This document shows, in pieces, positions 7,747 to 17,500 of a stretch of DNA of 20,798 nt (positions within the stretch are counted from its first letter, which is position 1; each line of letters opens with the position of its first letter). The translations under genes and the position numbers were made by a program. The DNA is from an uncultured Porphyromonadaceae bacterium (GTDB lineage: Bacteria > Bacteroidota > Bacteroidia > Bacteroidales > Muribaculaceae). The notes beneath the pieces are model-generated. The model saw only the letters and a program-made list of their open reading frames with translations, was not told the DNA's origin and made no database searches. The DNA lies in the NCBI GenBank assembly GCA_902462525.1, contig CABQCA010000025.1, forward strand, positions 1 to 20,798. Direction: 5' to 3'.

Positions 7747-7838
7747 CGGTTTCTGTATTCTCCATATAAAATCCGGCAATCATACCAATTCATTATAATA
7801 CAACGCTTTTTGCATTCTGCAATTTTTTAACCGAAACA

Positions 7839-8447
7839 ATGAACAAAACAAGGCACCGTATAATGAAACCAGTCATTTTATTTCTGGCAATAATAGTTGC
7901 CGGAATCACTCAGCCTGTCATGTCTCAGGATATCGCGGTCAAAACCAATATTATCGACGATGCCCTGCTTGATGTCAATATCGGAGCCGAGGTCTCTGTC
8001 GCTCCCCGCTGGAGTATCGATGTGCCGGCGAGCTTCAATTTCTGGACCCTGAGCCACAACCGCCGCTGGAAGCACTGGGCTGTGCAGCCCGGTGTCCGCT
8101 ATTGGTTTTGTGAAGCTATCGGAGGACATTTCATTGGAGCGCACCTCATGGGCGGACAGTACAACATCGGCGGTCTCGACATGGACTATAAATTCCTCGG
8201 CACAAACTTCCGCAAACTCAGGGACGAACGCTACGAAGGCTGGTTCGTCGGTGCGGGCATAAGCTACGGCTACTCGTGGATTCTGAGCAAGCACTGGAAC
8301 ATAGAGGGCGAAATCGGCATAGGCTGGGCCTACACCCGTTCCGACAGGTACCCCTGCACCCGCTGCGGCTATAAACTCCAGAGCGGCATAGTGCACAACT
8401 ATTTCGGCCCCACAAAGGCTGCCATAAACATTGTTTACGTTTTCTGA
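7839..8447 (+). CDS. DUF3575 domain protein of pilus locus
   Basis: A 202-residue protein with a signal peptide (about 1-29, ending PVMSQ). The mature part has repeated aromatic, alternating strands (VAPRWSIDVPASFNFWTL, RRWKHWAVQPGVRYWF, YGYSWILSKHWNIEGEIGIGW) that suggest a small outer membrane beta-barrel. The pattern fits DUF3575, a family often found beside DUF3868/OmpA-like genes at fimbrial loci of Bacteroidales. A CxxC motif, C173-T-R-C176, lies near the C-terminus and is kept in the paralogue at 19127. The start at 7839 is chosen because the AT-rich leader ends there; an in-frame ATG at 7863 would also give a signal peptide. Role inferred: outer membrane step in pilus assembly or anchoring. 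Confidence 0.85.
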   Translation: MNKTRHRIMKPVILFLAIIVAGITQPVMSQDIAVKTNIIDDALLDVNIGAEVSVAPRWSIDVPASFNFWTLSHNRRWKHWAVQPGVRYWFCEAIGGHFIGAHLMGGQYNIGGLDMDYKFLGTNFRKLRDERYEGWFVGAGISYGYSWILSKHWNIEGEIGIGWAYTRSDRYPCTRCGYKLQSGIVHNYFGPTKAAINIVYVF

Positions 8448-8475
8448 ATTTTATCACGCATTTACGCACGTCAGT

Positions 8476-9933
8476 ATGAAAATACATGCTTTTATTATAG
8501 CGGTCATAGGCCTCCTCGCACCGGCGGTTTCCGCCGCACAGCAAGCGCCCGTGGTTCTGAGGGCCGACAGTTCTGCCTTTGTGCGGACTCTCAAGGCGGA
8601 GCGCTCCGACAACAGCCTTTTTGTGGCCATGCAGCTCGACTTTTCGTCGCTCCGGCTGAAATCCGACCGCGAAATCACCTACACGCCCGTCATCGCTCTC
8701 GGCGACTCTGTCTTTGAAATGCCCGAGGTGATTGTGGCCGGCCGGAACCGCTACCTTCAGCATCAGCGCCACAACGACATCGACGAAACCGTCCGTCTGT
8801 GCCGCCCCGGCGATGTGGTCGACTATTCCGAGGTCATCCCATGCCTGCCGTGGATGGAAACTGCCGTCCTGTCGGTCACCGAGGACGAGTGCGGCTGCGG
8901 TCTCAATGCCATTTCGTCGAAAAAACGCGACATCGCCGAGTTCGACTTCAAGGAAAGAGTCTTCGACCCGTCTTTCGCTTTCATCACCCCCATTGTCGAG
9001 AAAGAGAAGACCCGCGTGGAACGCGGCTCGGCTTACATCGATTTCCCGGTGAACCGCACCGAAATCAGGCCTGACTACCGCCGCAACCCCGAGGAACTGC
9101 GGAAAATCCGCAATACCATCGATGTGCTGCGCAACGACCCCGACATACGCATCGACTCTGTTGCTATCGAGGGTTTCGCATCGCCAGAAGGTCCGCTCAA
9201 GAACAACGAGCGCCTCGCCGAAGGGCGCACAAAGGCTCTCTGCGACTATGTGCGCGGCCTCTACAGTTTCGATCCCAAGATTATCCATCAGAGCTGGGTG
9301 GCCGAGGACTGGGCCGGCCTGAAGAAGTATGTCGAGTCGTCCGACATCGACAACAAGGCTGAAATCCTCGATATCATAGCCATGACACACATGGCTCCCG
9401 ACGCCCGCGAATGGCGCCTCAAATCAACCTACCCCGTGCAGTACAGATTCCTGCTCGAAAACGTATATCCCGGGCTGCGCCACTCCGACTACGTGGTGAA
9501 ATACATAATCCGCTCCTACTACGATGTCGACGAAATCAGGGAGGTTATCAAAAAATCGCCTCAGAAGCTCAGCCTCCACGAAATGTATGTGCTCGCCCAG
9601 AGCCTCGAACCGGGCTCCGACGAATACTGTGAGGTTTTCGAAATTGCTGTCCGTATGTTCTCCGGCGACCCTGTGGCAAACCTCAATGCCGCCAACATCG
9701 CCCTGTCGCGCAACGAGCTCGGCCGTGCCGAAGCCTATCTGGCAAAAGCCGGAAATACTCCCGAGGCAATCTACGCACGCGGAATCCTCGCCGCTAAGAA
9801 AGGCGACTACGAAACCGCATACAGCCTCTTCGAAAAGGCCGGCGACGCAGGCTGCAAATACGCCGGCGACGCTGCCGCGCAGCTCCGCGAAGTGCAGCGC
9901 TATCTCGAGCGCAAGAACGGAATAATCAAGTGA
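8476..9933 (+). CDS. DUF3868/OmpA-like protein of pilus locus
   Basis: A 485-residue protein. The start at 8476 is preferred because a signal peptide begins there (MKIHAFIIAVIGLLAPAVSA); an in-frame ATG at 8431 lies inside the previous gene. Residues about 25-175 form a strand-rich N-terminal domain of DUF3868 type. Residues about 186-330 are OmpA-like: an opening strand AYIDFPVNRTEIRPDYRRN, then VAIEGFASPEGPLKNNERLAEGRTKAL, which matches the peptidoglycan-binding core G(F/Y)(A/T)S...N..L...R. Residues about 385-480 look like TPR helices (NAANIALSRNELGRAEAYL, KGDYETAYSLFEKAG). It begins 28 nt after the DUF3575 gene. Family partners suggest a periplasm-facing outer membrane factor that ties the pilus base to the cell wall. 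That role is inferred. Confidence 0.85.
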   Translation: MKIHAFIIAVIGLLAPAVSAAQQAPVVLRADSSAFVRTLKAERSDNSLFVAMQLDFSSLRLKSDREITYTPVIALGDSVFEMPEVIVAGRNRYLQHQRHNDIDETVRLCRPGDVVDYSEVIPCLPWMETAVLSVTEDECGCGLNAISSKKRDIAEFDFKERVFDPSFAFITPIVEKEKTRVERGSAYIDFPVNRTEIRPDYRRNPEELRKIRNTIDVLRNDPDIRIDSVAIEGFASPEGPLKNNERLAEGRTKALCDYVRGLYSFDPKIIHQSWVAEDWAGLKKYVESSDIDNKAEILDIIAMTHMAPDAREWRLKSTYPVQYRFLLENVYPGLRHSDYVVKYIIRSYYDVDEIREVIKKSPQKLSLHEMYVLAQSLEPGSDEYCEVFEIAVRMFSGDPVANLNAANIALSRNELGRAEAYLAKAGNTPEAIYARGILAAKKGDYETAYSLFEKAGDAGCKYAGDAAAQLREVQRYLERKNGIIK

Positions 9934-10007
9934 TTAAGATCTCTGTTTACAGCGATTTTAATAAAGACCAATCAACTTTTTCTAACCATATTAATCAATT
10001 TAGTTCA

Positions 10008-11948
10008 ATGAAAGCTAAACTAATTCTCGGTCTGTTCGCCGCTTGCTCCATGGCAGGCGCCATGACCGGCTGCTCCTCCGACGAACCCGCCGGCGGTCAG
10101 GACAACAAAAACGAGAAGAGTGTCTACCTCCGCGTAGCCATCTCCAACGTCAACGGCGGCTCCCGCGCCGAAAACAACGATACCAACTTCAAGGATGCTA
10201 CACCCGAAGAATGTGCCATCAACACACTTCAGTTCCGTTTCTTTGATGCAGCAGGCAATCCTATCAAGAGTTCGAACAAAGCCAATTACACATTTGTGGA
10301 TGCAAGTCCGGAACAGGGCGCGCCCAGCGTTGACAAAATCAAGGAAGCTGTTGTGGAAGTGACGCTCGATCAGGGTGTCAACCTTCCCTCTTACGTGCTT
10401 GTGTTCGCCAATAATGACGACTGGAGCGGTGTAAATGATAAGACAAAAATGAACGGTTACCGTAATGTTAAACGTACAAGCTACCAGAATGGAGATTATT
10501 TCATCATGAATAACTCCGTTTACTACGGTGCCGATCCCGTCTCGGGTCAGGCTAATGTAAAAATCAGCGGCACGCCTATTACAGCCGGTCAGCTTTTCTC
10601 GACAAAAGAAGAGGCTGAAGCAGCTACAGACGGCCAGGTTGTCGACATCTACATCGAGCGCCGCGCCGCACGAATCGACGTAACGGTCGCCAATGCAATT
10701 GACGACTACACTGTGACAAACGGAACCGGCAACACGTATACCCTCTCTTTCGCACCTGAAGCATGGACTATTACAGCCGATGCTCCCAATATGTACGCCA
10801 TCAAGCGCTTCGCTACTGAAGCTGATGTCGACGGTGTCATTCCTTCCATGGCTGATTTACAGACTTATCTCACAACATGGACTACATGGAACGATGCCAC
10901 TCTGCACCGCAGCTACTGGGCTTGCTCTCCCGGCTTTTATGCCACTGAATTCCCCCGCGTTTCCGATAATATCGTCGACAAAGCCAATGCAGAGGGCATT
11001 GCCAATAACGGCGCAGGTGTCGAGGTTGCTCCCTACTCTCTCAAATACTATAGCTTCAATCAGGTGAACGGTGCCAACGGCTCCGAAATCACAGCCGGCG
11101 CTACTGAAGCCGTGACACGTTACGCTCTCGAAAACACTATGGGCAAGGACGCATTCGCATCGCTCAACCCCAATGCCGCCGCTCCCTCGGTGCTCCTCAC
11201 AGGTAAATATACTGTTAAAAACGCTGCCGGCACAGCACTTCCCGCCAATACTTCTTTCGCAATCTGGCATAACCGTCTGTACTTCATGGGTACAGTTCCT
11301 GCCGACGCCAACACCGGTGCTCAGACAATTCTGGATGCCATGCTTGCAGATCAGGAGATTGTCGCAACTTATGACGCTGCTAACAACAAGTATGATTATC
11401 TCCGTACAGCCCGTGCCGGTCTCGCCGTTCAGCACCCTGCTGCAAAGGTGCGTGAGGGTAACGTTATTTCCGAAGAGCGCATGACACTCCAGCTCACAAC
11501 GATGCCTCAGGATGGCAATATGCTCTATTACAAGCCTGTCGGTTCTGACGTATGGACTGCTATCAACACGGAAGCCGCTCTTACATTTGTCAACCAGCAG
11601 CTCGCCGGTCAGCTCAGCTATGCACATGCCTACACTCAGGGTGCCGCTTACTTCGGTATTCCTGTCAAGCACCTCCGCGCCTCGGATGTGGCTGACAGCG
11701 GCGCATTCGTCAAAGACGCAGCCGGCAAGGAAACCGTCGACTGGACTAAAGTGCTTCCCGGCGACTTCGGCCTCGTCCGTAACCATGTCTACACCATCAA
11801 CGTTACTAAGATTACCGGTCTCGGCGATGGCGTTCTCGATCTCGACTATCCTATCGTGACACCTACGAAGACCAACAACTACTACATCAAGTACTCCCTC
11901 AAGGTGCTTAACTGGCGAATTGTTCCCACTCAGGACGTAGTTCTCTGA
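10008..11948 (+). CDS. Mfa1-like major fimbrillin (lipoprotein)
   Basis: A 646-residue secreted lipoprotein. The start at 10008 begins a lipoprotein signal (MKAKLILGLFAACSMAGAMTGC, lipobox cysteine 22). The frame is open upstream to a GTG at 9930, but that extension would bury the signal. The first strand of the mature part (VYLRVAISNV) is followed by GSRAEN, with R53 a candidate processing site like the arginine cleaved in P. gingivalis FimA and Mfa1. The C-terminus (KVLNWRIVPTQDVVL) has the strand-rich form expected of a donor strand. Segments are AT-richer than in the neighbours (for example 42% GC at 11341-11400), and codon use differs, as expected for a very highly expressed or exchanged antigen. 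A 74-nt AT-rich leader precedes it; a hairpin and a C-rich tract follow. It is the best candidate for the polymerising subunit. Confidence 0.85.
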   Translation: MKAKLILGLFAACSMAGAMTGCSSDEPAGGQDNKNEKSVYLRVAISNVNGGSRAENNDTNFKDATPEECAINTLQFRFFDAAGNPIKSSNKANYTFVDASPEQGAPSVDKIKEAVVEVTLDQGVNLPSYVLVFANNDDWSGVNDKTKMNGYRNVKRTSYQNGDYFIMNNSVYYGADPVSGQANVKISGTPITAGQLFSTKEEAEAATDGQVVDIYIERRAARIDVTVANAIDDYTVTNGTGNTYTLSFAPEAWTITADAPNMYAIKRFATEADVDGVIPSMADLQTYLTTWTTWNDATLHRSYWACSPGFYATEFPRVSDNIVDKANAEGIANNGAGVEVAPYSLKYYSFNQVNGANGSEITAGATEAVTRYALENTMGKDAFASLNPNAAAPSVLLTGKYTVKNAAGTALPANTSFAIWHNRLYFMGTVPADANTGAQTILDAMLADQEIVATYDAANNKYDYLRTARAGLAVQHPAAKVREGNVISEERMTLQLTTMPQDGNMLYYKPVGSDVWTAINTEAALTFVNQQLAGQLSYAHAYTQGAAYFGIPVKHLRASDVADSGAFVKDAAGKETVDWTKVLPGDFGLVRNHVYTINVTKITGLGDGVLDLDYPIVTPTKTNNYYIKYSLKVLNWRIVPTQDVVL

Positions 11949-11964
11949 TAACTCTCACATAACG

Positions 11965-11999
11965 GTACTGATTGGCGCGCACGGCGCGCCGATCAGTAC
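11965..11999 (+). terminator. Strong hairpin after major fimbrillin gene
   Basis: A 16-bp stem with one G-T wobble (11965-11980 with 11984-11999) and a three-base loop, very GC-rich in the middle, starting 16 nt after the stop. The sequence after it is pyrimidine-rich (TCCTTCCCCTCTCTTTTTCT) and not a pure T run. It lies inside the pilus operon, so partial termination or protection of upstream mRNA from 3' decay is the likely effect. Confidence 0.65.
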
Positions 12000-12120
12000 T
12001 CCTTCCCCTCTCTTTTTCTCTCCGCACAACAGCAGCTCTCTCCGATTCCGCCTCCGGGCACCCCGCGCCCTCACCGGACGCCCCAAAACCGAAAACTACC
12101 GGCGGCCCCGCGCCGCACAG
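12000..12120 (+). promoter_or_regulatory. C-rich, G-poor tract between major subunit and anchor genes
   Basis: At 12001-12060 there are 28 C and 8 G, and at 12061-12120 there are 31 C and 14 G. A C-rich, G-poor transcript is the kind of sequence Rho loads on. With the hairpin just upstream, it could reduce transcription of the downstream subunit genes. No TAnnTTTG box was seen in this gap. Confidence 0.4.
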
Positions 12121-12166
12121 CATACTATCACAGAATAATTAAACAAATCAATCAATAAACGAACAA

Positions 12167-13222
12167 ATGAGAACGTGGCATCTGCATAAATGGATCAACC
12201 GTATCCTGACCTCCGTGGTGCTTGTGGCACTTGTCTGCGGCTTCACATCGTGCGGCGCCGTCTACGAGGACCAGAGCGGTTGCGCAATACGCTACCGCGT
12301 CGCTTTCCGCTTTGTCAAGAATGTACTGCAAGCCGATGCTTTCGGTTCTCAGGTTACCGAGGTCCACCTCAACATCTACGATAAATCCGGCAAGCTTGTA
12401 TTCACCAAAAGCGAAAGCCGCAAAGTGAGCGAAATCAACGACTACTTCATGGAAGTGGAAGTAGTGCCCGGCACCTACGATCTTGTGGCCTGGTGCGACG
12501 GCGAATCGCTGGCGCCCGACGCGGTGTCGTTCCGACTGGGCGACGGCAGCGTCATGAGCGGCTTCGATGCAGTTCTGCCGCTAAGCGGCACGGCGCAGGC
12601 TCCGGTGTCGTCGTCCGACATCCGGCGGCTGTTCCACGGCATGTCGGCTGATGTGAATTTCCCCGAAGTGTGGGGCATGACAACCGTAGGCCCCGTCTAT
12701 CTCACCCGCGACACCAACCATCTGAGCGTTCTGCTGCAGAATGTCGACGGCTATCCCCTCGACCCCTCGGCCTTCACCTTCGAAATCACCGGCGACAACA
12801 ACCGCCTCAGCTGGCGCAACGACGTGCTGCCGACCTCCGACAGCTTCGTCTACACTCCCTGGAGCATCGAGCAGACCTGGGCGTCGTTCGACCGTCCCGA
12901 CGGCCGCGGCACCATGGAGGACCCCGAAATACCGGCCGGAGTCCTGGCCGAGTTCACCACAAGCCGTCTCATGGCCGACATGCCGCAGCGCCTCACCGTC
13001 AGGCTCGCGGCCACCGGCGAAGAAGTGCTGTCGATTCCTCTCATCAAGTATCTGCTGCTTGTGAAAGGCAAGTACAATAAAATCGACGGCGACCAGGACT
13101 ATCTCGACTGCTACGACGACTTCACCATGATGTTCTTCGTCGGCGAAGGCATGACATGGATAAAAACGAGAATCTATATCAACGGGTGGCGCATCGTTCC
13201 GCCTCAGGACGAAGAATTGTAA
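12167..13222 (+). CDS. FimB/Mfa2-family fimbrial anchor lipoprotein
   Basis: A 351-residue lipoprotein with a hydrophobic signal and lipobox GFTSC (cysteine 29). Directly after it comes VYEDQSGCAIRYRVAFRF, the opening typical of the FimB/Mfa2 family, then a transthyretin-like strand series (VTEVHLNIYDKSGKLVF, VPGTYDLVAWCDG). In P. gingivalis these proteins sit at the base of the pilus, hold it in the outer membrane and limit its length. Unlike the other three subunits here, it has no SRA motif after the first strand, which fits an anchor that is not processed. The C-terminus INGWRIVPPQDEEL resembles that of the major subunit. It follows a 218-nt gap with attenuator-like structure and has an AT-rich leader just before the ATG. 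Confidence 0.87.
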   Translation: MRTWHLHKWINRILTSVVLVALVCGFTSCGAVYEDQSGCAIRYRVAFRFVKNVLQADAFGSQVTEVHLNIYDKSGKLVFTKSESRKVSEINDYFMEVEVVPGTYDLVAWCDGESLAPDAVSFRLGDGSVMSGFDAVLPLSGTAQAPVSSSDIRRLFHGMSADVNFPEVWGMTTVGPVYLTRDTNHLSVLLQNVDGYPLDPSAFTFEITGDNNRLSWRNDVLPTSDSFVYTPWSIEQTWASFDRPDGRGTMEDPEIPAGVLAEFTTSRLMADMPQRLTVRLAATGEEVLSIPLIKYLLLVKGKYNKIDGDQDYLDCYDDFTMMFFVGEGMTWIKTRIYINGWRIVPPQDEEL

Positions 13223-13253
13223 GATAAGGCGCTTGTCAGCCTCTCGGATTGCT

Positions 13254-14585
13254 ATGAACCGTTTTCTAAGATATTTTTCAAAAGCTTTTGTTCTGGCAGC
13301 GGCGATGCTGCCCGGCCTCACGGGCTGTGTGGGCGACAACTACGACTGCCCCTCCGACGGGCCCGACCCCTCGGTGAGGCCGGCCGGCGTGAGCATGCGC
13401 TTCGACATCGCCACCAACGGCGGCAGGAGTTCGCGTGCCGCCGACATCTCCGGCGAGCAGCCCGGCTCCGTGCCGGAAGACTATATCGACCTGAAGAGTC
13501 TGGAGTTCCTGCTCTTCGACAGCGACCAGAAGTTTCTCCGCTTCCTCAATCCTGTCGTAACCGCCGAAGCAGCCTCGGGACAGTACACCGCAGTGGCCAC
13601 GTTCGAGGAACCTTACTTCGAGAACGCCCCCGACGGCACCGACATCACTTTCTACATCATGGCCCTCGCAAACGGCAGCTCGATGGGCGCATCGTGGGCC
13701 GGCGCCGACCGCGGAACCACCACCATCGCCGCCTTGTGCGGCGCCTCGCAGAACACCGTGCTCACCGCCAAGCCCGTGCCAAGCAATCTCATGTACGCCA
13801 ATCGGTTCGATGATTCCCAGAAATTCCCCATGGCCGGCCTGCAGAATTTCACTCTTGCTGTCGCCGACCTCAAGGCTTCGACCGAAGACGCTCCCGCCGA
13901 CCTGTCGGCCGGAGCCTCGGGCCGCACTCTCAACATGCTCCGCGCCCTTGCCAAAATCGAAGTCATCGACAAGGCAAACTACATAGGCGATTACGACGAC
14001 GCTGTGGTGGGCAGCGCCCCATGCCGCATCGACAAGGCCGAAATCGTAGGCTTCTTCAGCCGGGGCAACATGGTGCCCTCTTACGACCAGTGGATGCGCG
14101 GCGATGTCTCGCTGCCCGAAACACAGCAGGTCGTTGCGCCGTCGGTACCGGCAAACTGCCCCTACACCAACCCGCCCGCGTTCAGCTCGAACAACGACGA
14201 CATAGCCGCCGGAATATCCGGCGACATGACAATCGACATGGTGCCCGACGAAGTCGCGCAGAATCTCCGTGCCGACAAGGCCCCCGTATGGTCGGCCTAC
14301 ATCTATGAATTTTCCAATCCCGCCGCGGGAGTCACCATCACTCAGAATCCCTATGTCCGCATCACCACTCAGGGCGACAACGCTGTGACAGGCTCGTCGC
14401 AGGTGCTGCCTTTCCGCCTCGGCGAATACAATGCCGGAAAATTTGAAACCGAGCTCAATCAGATTCTCCGAAACCACATATACCGCTACGAAATAACCGG
14501 AATAAACACCGACGGCACGCTCACCGCAAACTGGACTGTGTGCGCCATGACGCCGGCTGATGTCACAATTCCCGATTTTAACTGA
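13254..14585 (+). CDS. Fimbrial accessory subunit, fimbrillin-fold lipoprotein
   Basis: A 443-residue lipoprotein. The ATG at 13254 is preferred over an in-frame TTG at 13233 because the signal starts there; the lipobox is GLTGC (cysteine 25). After DNYDCPSDGPD comes a first strand (VSMRFDIAT), then SSRAAD with R61 at the place of a processing arginine. Strand patterns through the protein (SLEFLLFDSDQKFLRFL, DITFYIMALANG, LNMLRALAKIEVIDKA) and the C-terminus (NHIYRYEITGINTDGTLTANWTV) fit two fimbrillin-type domains. Size and position resemble minor subunits such as FimC/Mfa3 of P. gingivalis, but I cannot assign it to one. It starts 31 nt after the anchor gene, and its stop overlaps the next start by one base (TGATG). 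Confidence 0.8.
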   Translation: MNRFLRYFSKAFVLAAAMLPGLTGCVGDNYDCPSDGPDPSVRPAGVSMRFDIATNGGRSSRAADISGEQPGSVPEDYIDLKSLEFLLFDSDQKFLRFLNPVVTAEAASGQYTAVATFEEPYFENAPDGTDITFYIMALANGSSMGASWAGADRGTTTIAALCGASQNTVLTAKPVPSNLMYANRFDDSQKFPMAGLQNFTLAVADLKASTEDAPADLSAGASGRTLNMLRALAKIEVIDKANYIGDYDDAVVGSAPCRIDKAEIVGFFSRGNMVPSYDQWMRGDVSLPETQQVVAPSVPANCPYTNPPAFSSNNDDIAAGISGDMTIDMVPDEVAQNLRADKAPVWSAYIYEFSNPAAGVTITQNPYVRITTQGDNAVTGSSQVLPFRLGEYNAGKFETELNQILRNHIYRYEITGINTDGTLTANWTVCAMTPADVTIPDFN

Positions 14586-17500
14586 TGGCAATGTTTAGTT
14601 CAAGTTTCAGATATATTTTGCTTGCCGCAGCCTGCGCCCTCGCCCTGGCGTCGTGCAGCGACGAAATCGATGTGCCCGACTATGTGAAGGCCGGCGAGGA
14701 CATGACGGTGGTCGTGCCGCTGAAGTTCTCCGAGCCCACCGTGCAGTCGCGCGCCGACCTCAGCGAAACTCAGCTCAACACCGTGCGTTCGCTATGGGTG
14801 GCAACTTTCAGCTCCGCCACCGGGCAGATGACTTCGAAAAAAAATGCCGACTCCGACGTTATCGGCTGGATGGAACTCACTCCCGGAACCTCTGACATCG
14901 AGCCGGTGCTCCACGAAGTGACCATAAGAACAAAGAGCGGTCCGTCGTACATCGTGGCCGTGGCAAATGTGGAGAACAACGGCGTGCTCAAAAGCAATCC
15001 CGAAGACGTGAAGCCCCTCTCCGAGCTGCTCGCCGGGGTGACCACGTGGTCCGAATTTCTCAATGTGGGCGTTGTGGCTCCGTCGACCTACGCCGCAATC
15101 AACGCTCCCACGCCGCCGCTGGTAATGTGCGGTGCTTTCACAAACACTATAAAAGTAGTGAGCGACAGTCACATCACTGTGCCGCTGGCTCAGTGGCAGA
15201 ACGAGAATATCAAGCCTTACACCATTCCCTCGTCGACAAACGGAACTTTCACTCTCAACGGTGCCATACATCTTCGCCGGGTAGTGTCGCAGATTAATTT
15301 CAACATAAAGTCGGGCAACGCAAATGTGAACATCACTCCGAACAGCTACCGCATTGTCAACGTGCCCCGCTACTCATGGCTCTACGAACGCCCCGCCGAC
15401 GCTGCCGCAGCCACTACGGCAAACTTCGGCGACGACTGCACCGACGACAACAAAGGCTCGTTCTACGTCGCTTCCGAAAGCTACTCGTCGGCGGCATCGT
15501 TTATCAGAAAGAACGACGACGGCAGTTTCGGCTTCAATTTCTGGCAGGCCGAAAACAAGCATACCGGCACTATAACCGCCACCGGCACACCCGAAGAAAT
15601 TTACAAGGCCCGCGATGCACAGACAAAAGCCGACGACGGCGCAAACTCCGGTATTTTCACTGCCCTGTGCCCCTCCGGAACATGGACACCCAACAACATG
15701 GCGGGCTATGTGCTCATAAACTGCACCGTCGACTATAAGGAGAGCATAAATGTCGACGAAAACGGTGAGGTTCTGAATCCGCCTACCGGCACCGCCGTGT
15801 GGCGAACAGGCACCGCCACCTATCTTGTGCATCTCGGATATATGGGCGGCGACGCCGCCGACTTCAACAGCTACCGCAACGCCGACTACACCTACAATGT
15901 CACCGTAAACGGCCTCAACGACATTCGCGTCGAGGCTTTCAATACAGCCGAAACGCCGGGCGCCGAGGGTACGGTCACCGATGCGATCAATCCGACCATA
16001 AATCTCGACTGCCACTACGGCGCCTTCAACATTGAGCTGACCGACAGTGAGCTTGCCGCATGGACGCAGACTCCGGGCGGAAACTACACCGGCTTCGGAT
16101 TCATGATCATGACCTACGACAATATCAACGGTGGCCTGAAAGAATACGACGAAGTGAAACTGCTCACCGAGTACGCAACGTGGAACGATGTGCCCGACGA
16201 CATCAAGAAATATGTCGGCTGGGTGGAGCTGCGCCCCACTACGGGCCGGGATGTCCTCGCTGCCTACAAGCCGCGCACCGGCGACAACGCCGACGGTGCG
16301 ACGTTCAATCTCTACGACGCCGCAAAAGGCATACTCAGCGATACTCGCAAAAAATCCGATTCGGGCTGGTACACATGCTTCGTCAACGAATATACCTACG
16401 AGGCCGACGGCGCCGACGAATCAATGAAGGCCTCCGACACATATCCGATCTGGTACTCCTATGTCAACGCCGACCCGCGCCGCTTCTATATCCGCGTGAC
16501 ACGGCATGTTTCCGACGACGGCGAGAGCGTCTATGCGCGCTCAAAATATGCCGCCGTGCAGAACTCTATCCAGACCTACTACGGCCGTCAGGCTATTCCC
16601 GAGGGCGCCGGCCATGTGAGAGGCGCCGCAATGGGCATAGAAAGCCTCAACGAAATCTACGGCCTCAATATCCGCCGCTCATGGACGACCGGAACCAACG
16701 CCGACAACGGCCGCTACAACTGCTGGCTGTGGGCCGACGGAAAGAGCTGGAGCACATGTGTCGATCAGACAAAGCCACAGACAATACCCGCGGGACAGAA
16801 CGGCATTACAGCAGCGGAATATAATGTGCCGAAGACGGCAAACTATGCAAATACAAGCCAGAATGCCTTTACAGGCGGCAATGCGATTAGAGATTACGAC
16901 CCGCAACCAAGTCAGAGAACCGCTGCCTTAAATCGGCAGCGTGCAATACAGGCCATAAATGCCTGCATGAACCGCAACCGCGACAACAACGGCAACTCTA
17001 CGATAGACGCCGACGAACTCCGCTGGTATGTGCCTTCGCTGAACCAGTATACGCGAATTACACTGGGTGCCACCTCGATTGGCTCGAATGCTCTTATGAA
17101 TTATGCGAATGTGACTGAAGTAGGAGATTACAGCAGCAGCGGCAGTTTCGGCTTCGGTTATGACGGAAAATATCTTTATTATTCAAGCGACGGACGTGTG
17201 TTCTGGGCTATGGAGGGTTTCTCGACAGGTAACTGGAACAGCTCAAATTCCGGAGAGCCTGTGGCTCCATGGCAGGTACGCTGTATTCGCAATCTCGGCA
17301 CAAATCTTGCAACTGTCAGTGAAACATCACAGTCGGTAAAAGCCTATACATATACTACTTCAGATACATATCACCGTGTTGTCCCCACCTACTATGAGCT
17401 TTCCAATACACGCTCGATATCATATTCGGGCAATGGCTCCGGTGCTGGCAAGATGCCTGTGCATGTGATGTATGATGCCGATTGTAACGCTTTGTATAAA

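Larger units (their letters stand above)
7504..7838. other. Intergenic region between export operon and pilus locus
   Basis: This 335-bp gap holds the operon terminator (7525-7563), a GC-rich hairpin (7573-7603), three TTAACA repeats (7636-7663), a G8 tract (7668-7675) and two -7-like boxes (7694-7701 and 7739-7746). The last 100 nt are AT-rich leader. No small gene is convincing. Confidence 0.75.

Noticed and set aside
7570..7760. Invertible promoter segment before the pilus locus
   Set aside because: No long inverted repeats were found flanking the promoter, and no site-specific recombinase gene is in the window. The only nearby inverted repeat (7573-7603) has arms too close together.
8431..8475. 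ATG at 8431 as start of the DUF3868/OmpA-like gene
   Set aside because: It lies inside the previous gene and would add 15 residues before the signal peptide.
8218..9390. Minus-strand open frame (390 codons) across the DUF3575 and DUF3868/OmpA-like genes
   Set aside because: It spans two well-supported plus-strand genes and their junction and shows no signal or motif of its own.
9930..10007. GTG-started N-terminal extension of the major fimbrillin
   Set aside because: It would put 26 polar residues before a standard lipoprotein signal. The ATG at 10008 is preceded by an AT-rich leader and starts the signal.
10857..11786. Minus-strand open frame (309 codons) opposite the major fimbrillin gene
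   Set aside because: It lies wholly within a well-supported lipoprotein gene, has a Cys- and Val-rich translation and no recognisable fold.
13278..14591. Long minus-strand open frame (437 codons) opposite the accessory subunit gene
   Set aside because: It is a shadow of a GC-rich plus-strand gene. Its translation is rich in Gly, Val, His and Arg and has no domain-like pattern.
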